NCBI GenBank assembly: GCA_964563495.1
Contig: CAZLYK010000006.1
Location: 8,627-72,626 of the forward strand
DNA from: CAZLYK01 sp964563495
GTDB taxonomy: Bacteria; Acidobacteriota; Blastocatellia; RBC074
Direction: 5' to 3'
Length of the DNA stretch: 64,000 nt
Position 1 is the first letter of the stretch. Each line of letters opens with the position of its first letter. The position numbers were made by a program, and so were the translations under genes. Shown one piece after another: positions 9,069-18,122 of the stretch. The notes below the pieces were generated by a model. That model was not told the origin of the DNA, ran no database searches, and saw nothing but the letters and a program-made list of their open reading frames with translations.

Positions 9069-9482
9069 TTAACTTCCCAGGGTTTGATCGATTTCCGATT
9101 GCAAATCTTCGTTGGCCTTGACCGGTCGAGAATAATACCACCAGTTGGCCTCGGCCGACCACCCCTCCTCCTCTGCGACTTCATCGCTCCAGAGGCACCG
9201 GCTCGTCGAGGTGACTAAAGATTTCATGGCCCGGTCGGCCTGGCGGATTCTTTGATCATACTCCTCGCGCTGTTCATCGGTCGCCACGGCCAGCGCCTCT
9301 TCGAGTAATTGGCGGGCGTCCAGATCGTTCAAATAATCATCGAGTCCGAGCAAATAGCCGTCTTTGACCGTCTCGACGATTCCCTCCCAGTTTTCGACCA
9401 GGCCCGCTAACCCACGCCTGATCAAGTGATCGCCGCAGCCCGTTTCCTGTAAGTATTCGCGTACCGGATCTTTCTCACTCAT
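9069..9482 (-). CDS. Small acidic protein of unknown function
   Basis: The 137-residue protein has no signal peptide or membrane segment, so it is probably cytoplasmic. It is acidic and mostly helical by eye, with a Trp-rich patch near the C-terminus (EEEGWSAEANWWYYSRP). A GAGG precedes the ATG at 9482 by about ten bases. It lies between the anchored TPR gene and the VWFA-related gene on the same strand. A hairpin terminator upstream suggests it starts a new transcript. I do not recognise the family. Confidence 0.65.
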   Translation of the reverse strand: MSEKDPVREYLQETGCGDHLIRRGLAGLVENWEGIVETVKDGYLLGLDDYLNDLDARQLLEEALAVATDEQREEYDQRIRQADRAMKSLVTSTSRCLWSDEVAEEEGWSAEANWWYYSRPVKANEDLQSEIDQTLGS

Positions 9483-9538
9483 TTGTTCGACCTCACAATT
9501 CTATCTTGGGTTGCGCCGGCTTTGCCGCCAAAAACGAA

Positions 9539-9570
9539 GACGAGTGACAAATCATTATTTGTCACTCGTC
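9539..9570 (-). terminator. Hairpin terminator downstream of the anchored TPR gene
   Basis: A perfect 14-bp stem (GACGAGTGACAAAT with its complement) closes a 4-base loop. On the minus strand it is followed by TTCGTTTTT. It lies 27 bases past the stop of the gene ending at 9598, in the right orientation for rho-independent termination. Confidence 0.65.
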
Positions 9571-9597
9571 AACTGTCAATTTTACCTTGACCGGTAA

Positions 9598-10383
9598 CTA
9601 TTGTGAAAGCGAGAAATTGCTCAAACCGGCGAAGGGGCTGGTGGCCTCAGCCGGCGGCAATTGATCGACCTTCTCAGGTGCCAGGACCGCCAGGCGGTTG
9701 ACCGAGGTCGTGCCGATGGTGGAGCCGCGCCAATCCTTTTGATTGGCGATTGAGAAGTAGAGATCGGCGGCCTCTTTCTCTTTGCCCATCGCTTCATAAA
9801 CACGCGCCGTGTTGAAGTCGATCAGCTGAACCGGAACGTTGTAAGGCTTCGCCTTCAATTTTTGATACTCGGCGACCGCTTCAGGGAATCTGCCTGTCGC
9901 TTCATATCGCTGGGCGAGAGCCAGGCGGGACTGAGCCCCAACCTCTGAATCCTTTTGCGAGAGATCCTTCAAAGTCGCCTCGGCTTTTTCCGGCTCGAAG
10001 AAGATCTGATGGGTGGCGCCGAAATATCGTGCGATCTCCCGGTTGGATGAGTAATCGCGTGCGGTCTTTTCGAAGGCCTCGAAAGCCTTGTGGTGCTTCT
10101 CATCCTGAGTGGTGAAGGCATATCCGGTCGTCCCCGGGGGAATCGGGTTGGCGACGGTCGCGTTGTGATACCGGAAGGCCTCTGCCAGTGATTCGGCCGC
10201 ATTGGTAGACCGCTTGGAAATGTACCACCAGCCGCCCAAAACCAGCGCCAAAACCGCCGCTCCAACCGCCAGCCAGGTCCGGATCGGGCGCGAACGATCC
10301 TTCACCCAGGAGGTTGTCTGGATGTATTGCTCCATCAATGGATCGCGCTTTAATTGCTGCGCGGAAACTCGCCCTTTAGCCAC
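9598..10383 (-). CDS. Membrane-anchored TPR protein, YfgM-like architecture
   Basis: The 261-residue protein has a short charged N-terminus (about 35 residues), one transmembrane helix (LAVGAAVLALVLGGWWYI, about 37-55) and a periplasmic helical region with TPR-like repeats (AVAEYQKLKAKP, NTARVYEAMGKEKEAADLY). This is the architecture of YfgM-type ancillary translocon or chaperone-docking proteins, but sequence evidence for that specific role is weak. I chose a GTG start at 10383 because GGAG lies six bases upstream; the longer frame to 10416 has no ribosome site. It is followed by a hairpin terminator. Confidence 0.75.
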   Translation of the reverse strand: MAKGRVSAQQLKRDPLMEQYIQTTSWVKDRSRPIRTWLAVGAAVLALVLGGWWYISKRSTNAAESLAEAFRYHNATVANPIPPGTTGYAFTTQDEKHHKAFEAFEKTARDYSSNREIARYFGATHQIFFEPEKAEATLKDLSQKDSEVGAQSRLALAQRYEATGRFPEAVAEYQKLKAKPYNVPVQLIDFNTARVYEAMGKEKEAADLYFSIANQKDWRGSTIGTTSVNRLAVLAPEKVDQLPPAEATSPFAGLSNFSLSQ

Positions 10384-10466
10384 TGTCGTGCTCCTTAAAT
10401 GATAAATTCGGGGCAATTAGCAAGCCTCAAACATAGCGGCCGGGCCGATCGCTTGTCAAGCAGTAT

Positions 10467-11567
<1,101 letters not shown>

Positions 11568-11629
11568 GCCGTACTTCCTTTACACCGGGGTAGGTTCGAG
11601 TATAGCGGAAGATAAAATCTGGGCAAAGC

Positions 11630-11658
11630 TTGACACGTTTCCGGGGCGCTTGTAAGAT
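11630..11658 (+). promoter_or_regulatory. Sigma-70-type promoter for the tRNA pair
   Basis: TTGACA at 11630-11635 and TAAGAT at 11653-11658 are separated by exactly 17 bases, with TG just before the -10 box (extended -10). Transcription would begin around 11665, about 16 bases before the mature tRNA-Val. Confidence 0.75.
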
Positions 11659-11680
11659 GGCTCTTCGCTCGAAAGGGTTC

Positions 11681-11760
<80 letters not shown>

Positions 11761-11807
11761 ATGATGAAGTCTCAGACGATCGTGAAATTTCAGGTTTGGG
11801 ATTTGAA

Positions 11808-11889
<82 letters not shown>

Positions 11890-11897
11890 TTGAAGAT

Positions 11898-12000
11898 AAT
11901 AGACAGGATTGACAAGATTTTCACAGGATTAAACAGGCTGTTTACTGCCTGGTCTTTGATCCTGTTTAATCCTGTGAAAATCTTGTCAATCCTGTCTATT
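11898..12000. repeat. Full GACAGGATT palindrome after the tRNAs
   Basis: About 40-bp arms (AATAGACAGGATTGACAAG... and the exact complement ending CCTGTCTATT) flank a loop of roughly 20 bases. The inner arms read ATTTTCACAGGATTAAACAGG, unlike other copies, yet both arms match each other. It begins nine bases after the CCA of tRNA-Asp. Confidence 0.9.
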
Positions 12001-12021
12001 TTACAATCCAGAGATACGCAC

Positions 12022-12051
12022 GAGCCGCTTCCCGGGTGAAGCGGCTTTTCT
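12022..12051 (+). terminator. Rho-independent terminator between the tRNAs and moeA
   Basis: GCCGCTTC (12024-12031) pairs with GAAGCGGC (12038-12045) around a 6-base loop and is followed by TTTTCT. It probably ends the tRNA transcript. Confidence 0.75.
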
Positions 12052-12081
12052 GTCTTCAGCATTCCTGACCAGAGAACTTTT

Positions 12082-13305
12082 ATGCTTCGCATCGAAGATG
12101 CGCTCAAGATCATTCTCGACCATACTCCGCTGCTCAGGCAGGAGGAAGTTTCGTTATCTGATTCGATCGGCCGCGTCCTGGGGCGCGAGGTCGTCTCGGA
12201 TCTGGATCTGCCGCCGTTTGATCGAGCCCGGATGGATGGTTACGCAGTGCGGGCGGCGGATACACTCGGGGCCACGCCGGGTCGCCCGGCAAGGTTGCGA
12301 GAGATAGGCGAGGCCACGGCGGGGAGCGGGTTCAATGGGTTGGTCGGTCCGGGCGAGGCGGTGCGGATAATGACTGGCGCTCCGGTTCCCGAGGGAGCCG
12401 ATGCGGTTCAGAGGATCGAGGTGATCCAGGATTCGAGGGACTCGCACGGCAGATGGATCGAGGTCGAAGAAGAGGTCAGGCCGGGTCAGTTCATCACACC
12501 GCGCGCCGCAGAGGCCGGGGCCGGTCAGGTCATGGTGAGAGCCGGAGAAATTATTACTCCTGCGGTGTCGGCGGTTCTCGCCAGTTTCGGCCAGGCTCGG
12601 GTGACTGTTTCACGGCGTCCGAGATTGACGCTGATCTCGACCGGCAGCGAGCTGGTCGAGGTGGAACGTCAGCCGGGCCCGTCGCAGATTCGCAATTCGA
12701 ACACCTATTCGCTGGCGGGTTATGCTCGCCGGGCCGGCGCCGAAATCGCCGGCGCCGTGATTGTCCGCGATGATTTTGAGGAGACGCGCCGTGTCATCGC
12801 CGGGGCTTTGGAGATGTCCGATCTGGTCATGCTCTCGGGCGGCGTTTCGATGGGGGATTACGATCTGGTCAAGCCCGCGCTGCGCGATCTGAGCGCCGAG
12901 CTGCTGGTCGAGAAGGTGGCCATGCACCCCGGAAAGCCGACGGTCTTTGCGAAGGTGGGTGACAAGGTAGTCTTCGGATTGCCGGGCAACCCGGTCTCGG
13001 TCGCGGTCTCGTTTCACCTTTTCGCCCGGGCGGCGCTGCTCCGGATGCAGGGCGCGACGGAGGTCAATCTTCCCCGGTTTCGGGCCTTCGCCTCGCAGAC
13101 CGTCAAGGGGGCTCCACCGCGCCGCAGCCATCAACCCGCACGCCTGTTGGTCCGTGATGGTCGAGCCGAGGCCGAGCCGCTCAAATGGAGCGGATCATCG
13201 GATCTGGTCGCTTTCATGCGCGCGGATGGATTGATCGTCGTGCCCGAGGATCGCTCTTCGATCAATCAGGGTGAATTGGTTGAAGTGATCTCACTGCGTG
13301 ATTAA
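12082..13305 (+). CDS. moeA: Molybdopterin molybdenumtransferase MoeA
   Basis: MoeA inserts molybdate into adenylylated molybdopterin in the last step of molybdenum cofactor synthesis in the cytoplasm. The 407-residue length is typical. Family landmarks include DLDLPPFDRARMDGYAVRA (N-terminal domain), RIMTGAPVPEGADAVQRIE, the MoaB/Mog-type central fold with STGSELVE and MLSGGVSMGDYDLVKPAL, and GLPGNPVSVAVSFHLF before the C-terminal barrel. moaC follows 88 bases downstream, supporting cofactor synthesis. MogA, MoaA, MoaE and MoaD are not in the window. Confidence 0.96.
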   Translation: MLRIEDALKIILDHTPLLRQEEVSLSDSIGRVLGREVVSDLDLPPFDRARMDGYAVRAADTLGATPGRPARLREIGEATAGSGFNGLVGPGEAVRIMTGAPVPEGADAVQRIEVIQDSRDSHGRWIEVEEEVRPGQFITPRAAEAGAGQVMVRAGEIITPAVSAVLASFGQARVTVSRRPRLTLISTGSELVEVERQPGPSQIRNSNTYSLAGYARRAGAEIAGAVIVRDDFEETRRVIAGALEMSDLVMLSGGVSMGDYDLVKPALRDLSAELLVEKVAMHPGKPTVFAKVGDKVVFGLPGNPVSVAVSFHLFARAALLRMQGATEVNLPRFRAFASQTVKGAPPRRSHQPARLLVRDGRAEAEPLKWSGSSDLVAFMRADGLIVVPEDRSSINQGELVEVISLRD

Positions 13306-13393
13306 CCTAAATGTGACGGGTGACGAATGACAAGAGAGCCTGTCTATTTCTTCTCATTCAAGTGAAAATTGCAGTAAAGTCACTGCTATAACC

Positions 13394-13894
13394 ATGTCTG
13401 AAAAATCTGAAAAACCTCCAAAAGAACTTTCGCATCTGGACGCCGAAGGTCGCATCAACATGGTCGATGTCGGAGCCAAAGCCGTGACTGCCCGGATGGC
13501 GGAGGCAAGCGGTTTCGTCGCTCTCTCGCCCGAAACTGTCAGGGCGATTCGCGAACGGCGAACGCCGAAAGGCGATCCGCTCGAGACCGCGCGACTCGCC
13601 GGGATTATGGCGGCGAAGCGAACCGCGGAATTGATCCCCCTCTGCCATTCCCTCGCGCTTTCGCACGCCGATGTCCAGATCGAGCTTGAGGACGATGGGG
13701 CGAAGATTACGGCGACTGCTTCTACCAGTGCGCAGACCGGCGTCGAGATGGAAGCCTTGACGGCCGTCTCGGTCGCGGCGCTGACGATCTACGATATGTG
13801 CAAAGCGATCGATCGCCGAATGGAGATCACCGCCATCAGGCTCGAACGCAAGAGCGGAGGGCGTTCGGGCGAATGGAGGAATCGACAGGATTGA
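13394..13894 (+). CDS. moaC: Cyclic pyranopterin monophosphate synthase MoaC
   Basis: MoaC converts the MoaA product into cyclic pyranopterin monophosphate, an early molybdenum cofactor step. The 166-residue protein contains HLDAEGRINMVDVGAKAVT at the N-terminus, the active-site region LIPLCHSLALSHADVQIE and the dimer helix VEMEALTAVSVAALTIYDMC. MoaC proteins normally end close to the KSGG.SG motif. Here KSGGRSGEW is followed by RNRQD-stop, in which NRQD and the TGA come from a repeat arm at 13880. The appendage lies beyond the conserved fold and should be tolerated. No clear Shine-Dalgarno precedes the ATG. Confidence 0.96.
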   Translation: MSEKSEKPPKELSHLDAEGRINMVDVGAKAVTARMAEASGFVALSPETVRAIRERRTPKGDPLETARLAGIMAAKRTAELIPLCHSLALSHADVQIELEDDGAKITATASTSAQTGVEMEALTAVSVAALTIYDMCKAIDRRMEITAIRLERKSGGRSGEWRNRQD

Positions 13895-13902
13895 CCGGAT
13901 CT
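13880..13902 (+). repeat. GACAGGATT arm forming the end of moaC
   Basis: AATCGACAGGATTGACCGG overlaps the last codons of moaC. Relative to the common arm, AGA is CGA, which still encodes Arg, so the NRQD tail is unchanged. No opposing arm is seen before the methyltransferase gene. Confidence 0.75.
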
Positions 13903-13913
13903 TCTTAACTTTT

Positions 13914-14744
13914 ATGGAAATAAGCGCGGCCATGAAGAGACTGGAAGAGGCCTTAGCCGAGCACTACGGCTGGTCGGCCCATCCAGTGACGCGCGAGAAG
14001 GTCAACCAGGCGGTGGCGAGCAAGGCCGCCCGGTTGGGAATAGAGCCGCAGGAGTATTGCCGGATTGCCGCCGGCAGCCAGAGCGAACTGCTCGCCCTGG
14101 TCGAAGAGGCCTCGACCGGTCAAACCCACTTTTTCCGCGAGCCCGACCAATTCGCCTGCCTGCGCGCCAGAATCCTACCCGAGCTGATCGCCGCCTCTCC
14201 AGGGAACGAGAAGGTCCGTTTATGGAGCACCGCCTGTTCGACCGGCGACGAAGCCTACTCGCTGGCCATCAGCTTCGACCAGGCCCGACCGGAAGAGAGC
14301 GAACGACAGGTCGAGGTCTTTGCCACGGACGTCCGCAACAGCGCGCTGCTGGCGGCCAGCCAGGCCCGCTATCGATCATCCGCGCTGGGCGAGCTTGATG
14401 GGCAGGTCAAGGCGAAATATTTCGAGACGGCCTGGGTGGCGGGTGAAGAACAATACACGCTGATTCCGGATATCCGTCGCGTCGTCGTCTTCCGGCGTGT
14501 CAACCTGCTCGATCGATTGTTTTGGAAAGGCGTGGCGGGCAAGTTCGATCTGATCGTCTGCTCAAATCAACTGCTCTATCTGCACAGCACAGCGGCGCGG
14601 CAGATGGTGGGCAACCTGGTCAACTCGATTCGAGCCGGCGGCTATCTCATGGTTGCGCCGTCCGAGGTCGATCTGGTCAACTCTTCAGACCTCACACAAC
14701 TGCCGGAATCCCCTACCTTCTTTCGAAGAAATAGACAGGATTGA
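13914..14744 (+). CDS. CheR-type chemoreceptor/protein methyltransferase
   Basis: The 276-residue protein resembles CheR, which uses S-adenosylmethionine to methylate glutamates of chemoreceptors. It has the N-terminal helical domain, the TGQTHFFREPDQF region (CheR has T.FFR), the SAM loop LWSTACSTGDEAYSLAI, and FATDVRNSALLAASQARY. Where typical CheR has CRNVLIYF this protein has CSNQLLYLHS, so it is somewhat divergent. No chemoreceptor, CheA or CheB lies nearby, so the substrate may not be a classical chemoreceptor. An internal ATG at 13932 is an alternative start. The C-terminal NRQD-stop is encoded by the repeat at 14730. Confidence 0.85.
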   Translation: MEISAAMKRLEEALAEHYGWSAHPVTREKVNQAVASKAARLGIEPQEYCRIAAGSQSELLALVEEASTGQTHFFREPDQFACLRARILPELIAASPGNEKVRLWSTACSTGDEAYSLAISFDQARPEESERQVEVFATDVRNSALLAASQARYRSSALGELDGQVKAKYFETAWVAGEEQYTLIPDIRRVVVFRRVNLLDRLFWKGVAGKFDLIVCSNQLLYLHSTAARQMVGNLVNSIRAGGYLMVAPSEVDLVNSSDLTQLPESPTFFRRNRQD

Positions 14745-14816
14745 CAGGATTTTTGCAGGATTTGACAAGATCAGGTCTTGTTCAATCCTGCAAAAATCCT
14801 GTCGATCCTCTCTATT
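14730..14816. repeat. Full GACAGGATT palindrome between convergent genes
   Basis: The left arm AATAGACAGGATTGACAGG gives the methyltransferase its NRQD tail. The inner arms TTTTTGCAGGATTTGACAAGA and their near-complement are separated by a few bases. The right arm has CTCTCTATT in place of CTGTCTATT. It separates convergent genes and could act as a bidirectional terminator. Confidence 0.9.
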
Positions 14817-14818
14817 TT

Positions 14819-15079
14819 TTAGAGTTTCAGCGTTTGGAGGACGATCTCGAGCGAGCGGGCGGCGATATCGCGCGTGCGTTCGCTCCAGCCCATCTGCTCG
14901 CGGTTCTGTTCGTAATCACGACGGACGCGCTCTTTGAGCCGCTCGATGAACTCTTCCGGGTTGGGTGATTTCTCGATCGCGTGGTCGAGCTCGCGATAGG
15001 CGTTATGGATCGTGATCAACCAGTCAGAGGCGTGATATTCGGGCGTCCCTGGTTCAAAAGAGAATTTTGCGGTTGGCAT
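14819..15079 (-). CDS. Small conserved-looking protein of unknown function
   Basis: The 86-residue protein has no signal peptide or membrane segment. It has a beta-rich start (TAKFSFEPGTPEY), then long amphipathic helices rich in Glu and Arg. GGAG lies about eight bases before the ATG at 15079. It sits 36 bases after the dapE-like gene on the same strand, probably as the last gene of that operon, and ends two bases before the repeat at 14816. I do not recognise the family. Confidence 0.65.
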   Translation of the reverse strand: MPTAKFSFEPGTPEYHASDWLITIHNAYRELDHAIEKSPNPEEFIERLKERVRRDYEQNREQMGWSERTRDIAARSLEIVLQTLKL

Positions 15080-15115
15080 TTTTGTCGGCTCCGTATCAAT
15101 TAGTGTATTAGAAAG

Positions 15116-16123
15116 TCAATCCCGTCGAGTGAGCAGCGTCCGGGCCATTTGGGCGTAGGTGTCGACGGCGTTCAACAAATCCGATTTACAAATAAATTCG
15201 TGTGCAGTGTGAGCATCGTGAATCGAACCGGGGCCGAAGAGGAGCGGCGTCCCCCAATTTGTCAGGCAGGGGATATCCGTGCCGAAGCGGACGATGCTCT
15301 TTGGGATGTTCCCCATCTCTTTGACCGTATGCGTGCGGATCGGAGGGATCGAAAATCCCCGTTTGAGCGTGGCGCGCGCGCCGACCATGGCGGTTACCTG
15401 ATCGAACAACTGATCAGGCTGGTTGACGGTGCGAAACATGACTTCAGCCGCGGCGAAATCCGGTATGACATTAGGTTTGCGGCCTCCGCTGATCGTCCCA
15501 ATGTTGCATGTAGTCGGACCCAGTTCGGCGTCCTCAGGCCAGCTCGCCCGTCGAATATCGTCGAGGATATCGATCAGTTTTTCGATCGCTGATTCACCCA
15601 TCTCCGGATAAGCTGAATGGGCGGTGCGCCCTTTGGCCTCGATCACGATCCGCAGCGCGCCCTTGGTCGCGATCGCCTGATGGCTCTCGGTCGGTTCGCC
15701 GTTGATCAGAAACCGGTTGCGGTTCGGCAGCAGGTTGGCCGCTTTGGCGCCGTCGCTGCCGTCCTCTTCTCCGACCAGATAGAGCAATCCGATATTCCGC
15801 GCCCCCTCATCCTTCAATCTTCCGGCGGCGAACACCTGCGCGGCAATCACACCCTTGGCGTCACAAGCTCCGCGCCCGTATATCTTCTGCTCGTCCTCAC
15901 TGAAGGGGATGAATGGCGGCACGGTATCGATATGCGATGAGAAGGTGACGAGCGGGTCGCCGAGGCGTGCGTAGACGTTGAGGCGGTCATCGCTCACCGT
16001 TTGTGTCGTGACCTCGAATCCGGCCGCGGACAGGTAATCGCGCAGCCAGCGCCCTGCGGCGCCCTCATTCCAGGAGATCGATTCTATCTCCATCAATTCA
16101 CGCGTGAATTGAAAGATATCCAT
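15116..16123 (-). CDS. dapE: M20-family deacylase, likely succinyl-diaminopimelate desuccinylase (DapE-like)
   Basis: The 335-residue zinc-dependent M20 hydrolase shows the metal ligands in order: SSHIDTVPP, GRGACDAKG, LVGEEDGSDG and, near the C-terminus, TPLLFGPGSIHDAHTAHE. The dimerisation (lid) domain occupies roughly residues 160-270. M20 members also include ArgE and LysK; the choice of DapE rests mainly on dapD lying 73 bases upstream on the same strand. DapE releases succinate from N-succinyl-LL-diaminopimelate on the lysine/peptidoglycan pathway. The protein is shorter than E. coli DapE (about 375 residues), so an acetyl-lysine or acetyl-ornithine substrate remains possible. Confidence 0.8.
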   Translation of the reverse strand: MDIFQFTRELMEIESISWNEGAAGRWLRDYLSAAGFEVTTQTVSDDRLNVYARLGDPLVTFSSHIDTVPPFIPFSEDEQKIYGRGACDAKGVIAAQVFAAGRLKDEGARNIGLLYLVGEEDGSDGAKAANLLPNRNRFLINGEPTESHQAIATKGALRIVIEAKGRTAHSAYPEMGESAIEKLIDILDDIRRASWPEDAELGPTTCNIGTISGGRKPNVIPDFAAAEVMFRTVNQPDQLFDQVTAMVGARATLKRGFSIPPIRTHTVKEMGNIPKSIVRFGTDIPCLTNWGTPLLFGPGSIHDAHTAHEFICKSDLLNAVDTYAQMARTLLTRRD

Positions 16124-16196
16124 AAGTTTCAGGATTGCCGTTGGTCGGCATGCGAGCCGGGATTATAAGCCGCAGGCCGCGGAAACTCCAATCCAC

Positions 16197-17048
16197 TCAC
16201 CGCAGGAATTCTTCCAGCTTGACCGAAGCCTCGGTCTTTTGATCCCGGTACTTGGTGATGATCGGGGTATAGACCGACAATCCCCAATCCCTGGCCGCGC
16301 CGACGGTGACGGCGCGAGCGCCGGGAACGACGACCGCTCCCGCCGGAATTTCGAGCGGATTGTCCCCAATCCGCCGGTAGATTTCGCCGCGCGCCGCATC
16401 GTAGACCGGCGTCGACCCGGTCAGGACTACTCCTGAAGCCAGAATCGCGCCCTCACGTACGATCGCGCCCTCATAGACGCCGCAGTTGCCGCCGACCAGC
16501 ACTTCGTCCTCTATGATTACCGGCATCGCGCCGACCGGTTCGAGCACGCCGCCGATCTGAGCCGCGGCGCTGATGTGGCAGCGTTTGCCGATCTGCGCGC
16601 ACGAACCGATCAGAGCGTGCGAGTCGACCATCGTCCCGTCGCCGACATAGGCCCCGACATTGAGATAGGCCGGCGGCATAATCGTTACTCCCACTCCCAG
16701 GCAAACCCCATCGCGGACAGTCGTCCCACCGGGCACTATCCGCACACCATCGTCGATCGCCAGACGCCTGGTCGGATAGGTATCCTTATCAAAGAAACGG
16801 AAGTTATCGTCGATCGAATAATCGACCAGACCGCCGAGGCGAAAACCGAGCAGGATGCCGCGCTTGACCCATTGATTGACGCTCCACCGCCCGTCTTCCC
16901 GACGGCAGGCGGCGCGGACTTCGCCGCGATTGAGCGCAGCCTTGAATTCGTTGAATATCGCCAGCGCTTCCTGCCGCCGCTCGGCTGTCAATTCACTCGC
17001 CGAGAGGCCAAAGCAGGATTCAATTTGTGATTCGAGTTCGTTAGTCAT
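16197..17048 (-). CDS. dapD: Tetrahydrodipicolinate N-succinyltransferase DapD
   Basis: DapD succinylates tetrahydrodipicolinate using succinyl-CoA, an early diaminopimelate/lysine step. The 283-residue protein has the helical N-terminal domain with VNQWVKRGILLGFRL and YPTRRLAIDDGVRIVPGGTT. A left-handed hexapeptide-repeat helix follows (AYLNVGAYVGDGTMVDSHAL, SCAQIGKRCHISAAAQIGGV, CGVYEGAIVREGAILASGV). I place the start at 17048 (MTNELESQ). A frame extended to 17078 adds ten residues read from the adjoining repeat arm. It lies between an esterase (upstream) and the dapE-like gene on the same strand. Confidence 0.95.
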   Translation of the reverse strand: MTNELESQIESCFGLSASELTAERRQEALAIFNEFKAALNRGEVRAACRREDGRWSVNQWVKRGILLGFRLGGLVDYSIDDNFRFFDKDTYPTRRLAIDDGVRIVPGGTTVRDGVCLGVGVTIMPPAYLNVGAYVGDGTMVDSHALIGSCAQIGKRCHISAAAQIGGVLEPVGAMPVIIEDEVLVGGNCGVYEGAIVREGAILASGVVLTGSTPVYDAARGEIYRRIGDNPLEIPAGAVVVPGARAVTVGAARDWGLSVYTPIITKYRDQKTEASVKLEEFLR

Positions 17049-17049
17049 G

Positions 17050-17089
17050 TCTTGTTCAATCCGGCAAAATCCTGTCAATCCTGTCTATT
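17050..17089 (-). repeat. Single GACAGGATT arm between the esterase and dapD
   Basis: On the minus strand AATAGACAGGATTGACAGG runs from the end of the esterase gene (encoding its NRQD-stop), followed by TTTTGCCGGATTGAACAAG just before the dapD ATG. It occupies the whole spacer between two operon genes, and no opposing arm is present. Confidence 0.88.
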
Positions 17090-17770
17090 TAATAGCCATT
17101 CGTTGATTAGCGGGTAAGCCTCGCGCGGGACTTCGTGCCCGGCGTCGAAGAGTCGAAATTCCACCGAGCCGGCACGGCTTTTGAGGGCTTCGGCGTTTTG
17201 TCGCATGCGATCCGCAGTGTAGTACTCGTCGCGTTCGGCGGCGATGTAGAGGACGTCGATCGGCCCGGATTTATATTTGTCTTCGCTCCCCCAATCGCTG
17301 GGAATACCGCCGCAGATTGCGACCACCCCGCGAACTTTACCGGGGCGGGTAAAAACGTAGCGAAAATTCACGCCGACGGCCTGTGAAAATCCGAGCAGAA
17401 ACACTCTGCTCGTCTCGACCAGGCCGGATTTTTCCGCCGAGTCGATCACCTGATCGACGAATCGATGGTGTAAGGCGATCGAGTCTTCGGATTTGTAATC
17501 GCTCAACCAGCCGAATCCATAACCGAGTTTTCGCGATCCCGTCGTCGACATGACCAGATGCTGGTGCGGCCCCTGGAGGCTGGCGATGGCGAAATCACGT
17601 TCATTGATTCGGCGCACGAGCTTCATCATCGAACTCTTATCGCCGCCGTACCCGTGCATCGCGACGATCAGAGGCTTGGGCAGGGGCTGGCTCGTATCGC
17701 CCTCCGGCAGGTAGAGGTCGTAATAGCAGGGAAATTCCTGGACCAGGCGGTGCTCGGTGATTTCAGACAT
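17075..17770 (-). CDS. Alpha/beta-hydrolase, phospholipase/carboxylesterase-like
   Basis: The 231-residue protein has a serine hydrolase fold: oxyanion strand VAMHGYGGDKSSM, nucleophile elbow GFSQAVGVN, an acidic region AAERDEYYTADRM and catalytic His in FDAGHEVPREAY. It resembles the predicted esterases of the carboxylesterase/phospholipase group. It has no signal peptide, so it is probably cytoplasmic. The substrate is unknown. A G-rich GGAGGGGGGG precedes the ATG at 17770. The final four residues NRQD and TGA derive from the repeat arm that precedes dapD. Its relation to lysine synthesis is positional only. Confidence 0.87.
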   Translation of the reverse strand: MSEITEHRLVQEFPCYYDLYLPEGDTSQPLPKPLIVAMHGYGGDKSSMMKLVRRINERDFAIASLQGPHQHLVMSTTGSRKLGYGFGWLSDYKSEDSIALHHRFVDQVIDSAEKSGLVETSRVFLLGFSQAVGVNFRYVFTRPGKVRGVVAICGGIPSDWGSEDKYKSGPIDVLYIAAERDEYYTADRMRQNAEALKSRAGSVEFRLFDAGHEVPREAYPLINEWLLNRQD

Positions 17771-17827
17771 TCGTCCCCCCCCTCCCTCGTATCATAACTG
17801 AGGGATGTCCGGGAGGCCAAACTGCTC

Positions 17828-17856
17828 TTGACTATTGGCTAAACCATTTGGATAAT
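17828..17856 (+). promoter_or_regulatory. Candidate promoter of the Oar-like receptor gene
   Basis: TTGACT (17828-17833) and GATAAT (17851-17856) are 17 bases apart in the 352-base gap between divergent genes. The leader would be about 260 bases. Nothing else recognisable lies in the gap. A 65-codon minus-strand frame there has no coding signs. Confidence 0.5.
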
Positions 17857-18122
17857 CTGGACCAGCCGACGAGAGTATTCCTATAAAAACGACAAGCCTT
17901 CTGTTATTTCGAGGCTTCCTCAGTTGGCTGTGTTTGGTCAATGCTGGGAAGAAGCTTAGACAATAATCTCCTACCGAGTTAGTTATCAAAATTAATGGTT
18001 CAAGAGCGCTGAGTCGATCAGCGCCTGGGCTAAATCAAAGCTTCGGAAGACCAGGTTTTCCGGGTGATGGGGCCCGGCTCTGCAAACGTGTGTAGTATTC
18101 CACTGCAAAAGGAAGGGAAGAA

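Noticed and set aside
15116..17770. Arginine biosynthesis assignment for the M20 peptidase
   Set aside because: An ArgE or LysK role is possible from the family alone, but adjacent dapD makes DapE the better call.
17792..17989. 65-codon minus-strand frame before the Oar-like receptor
   Set aside because: No ribosome site or family features, and it overlaps the promoter candidate.
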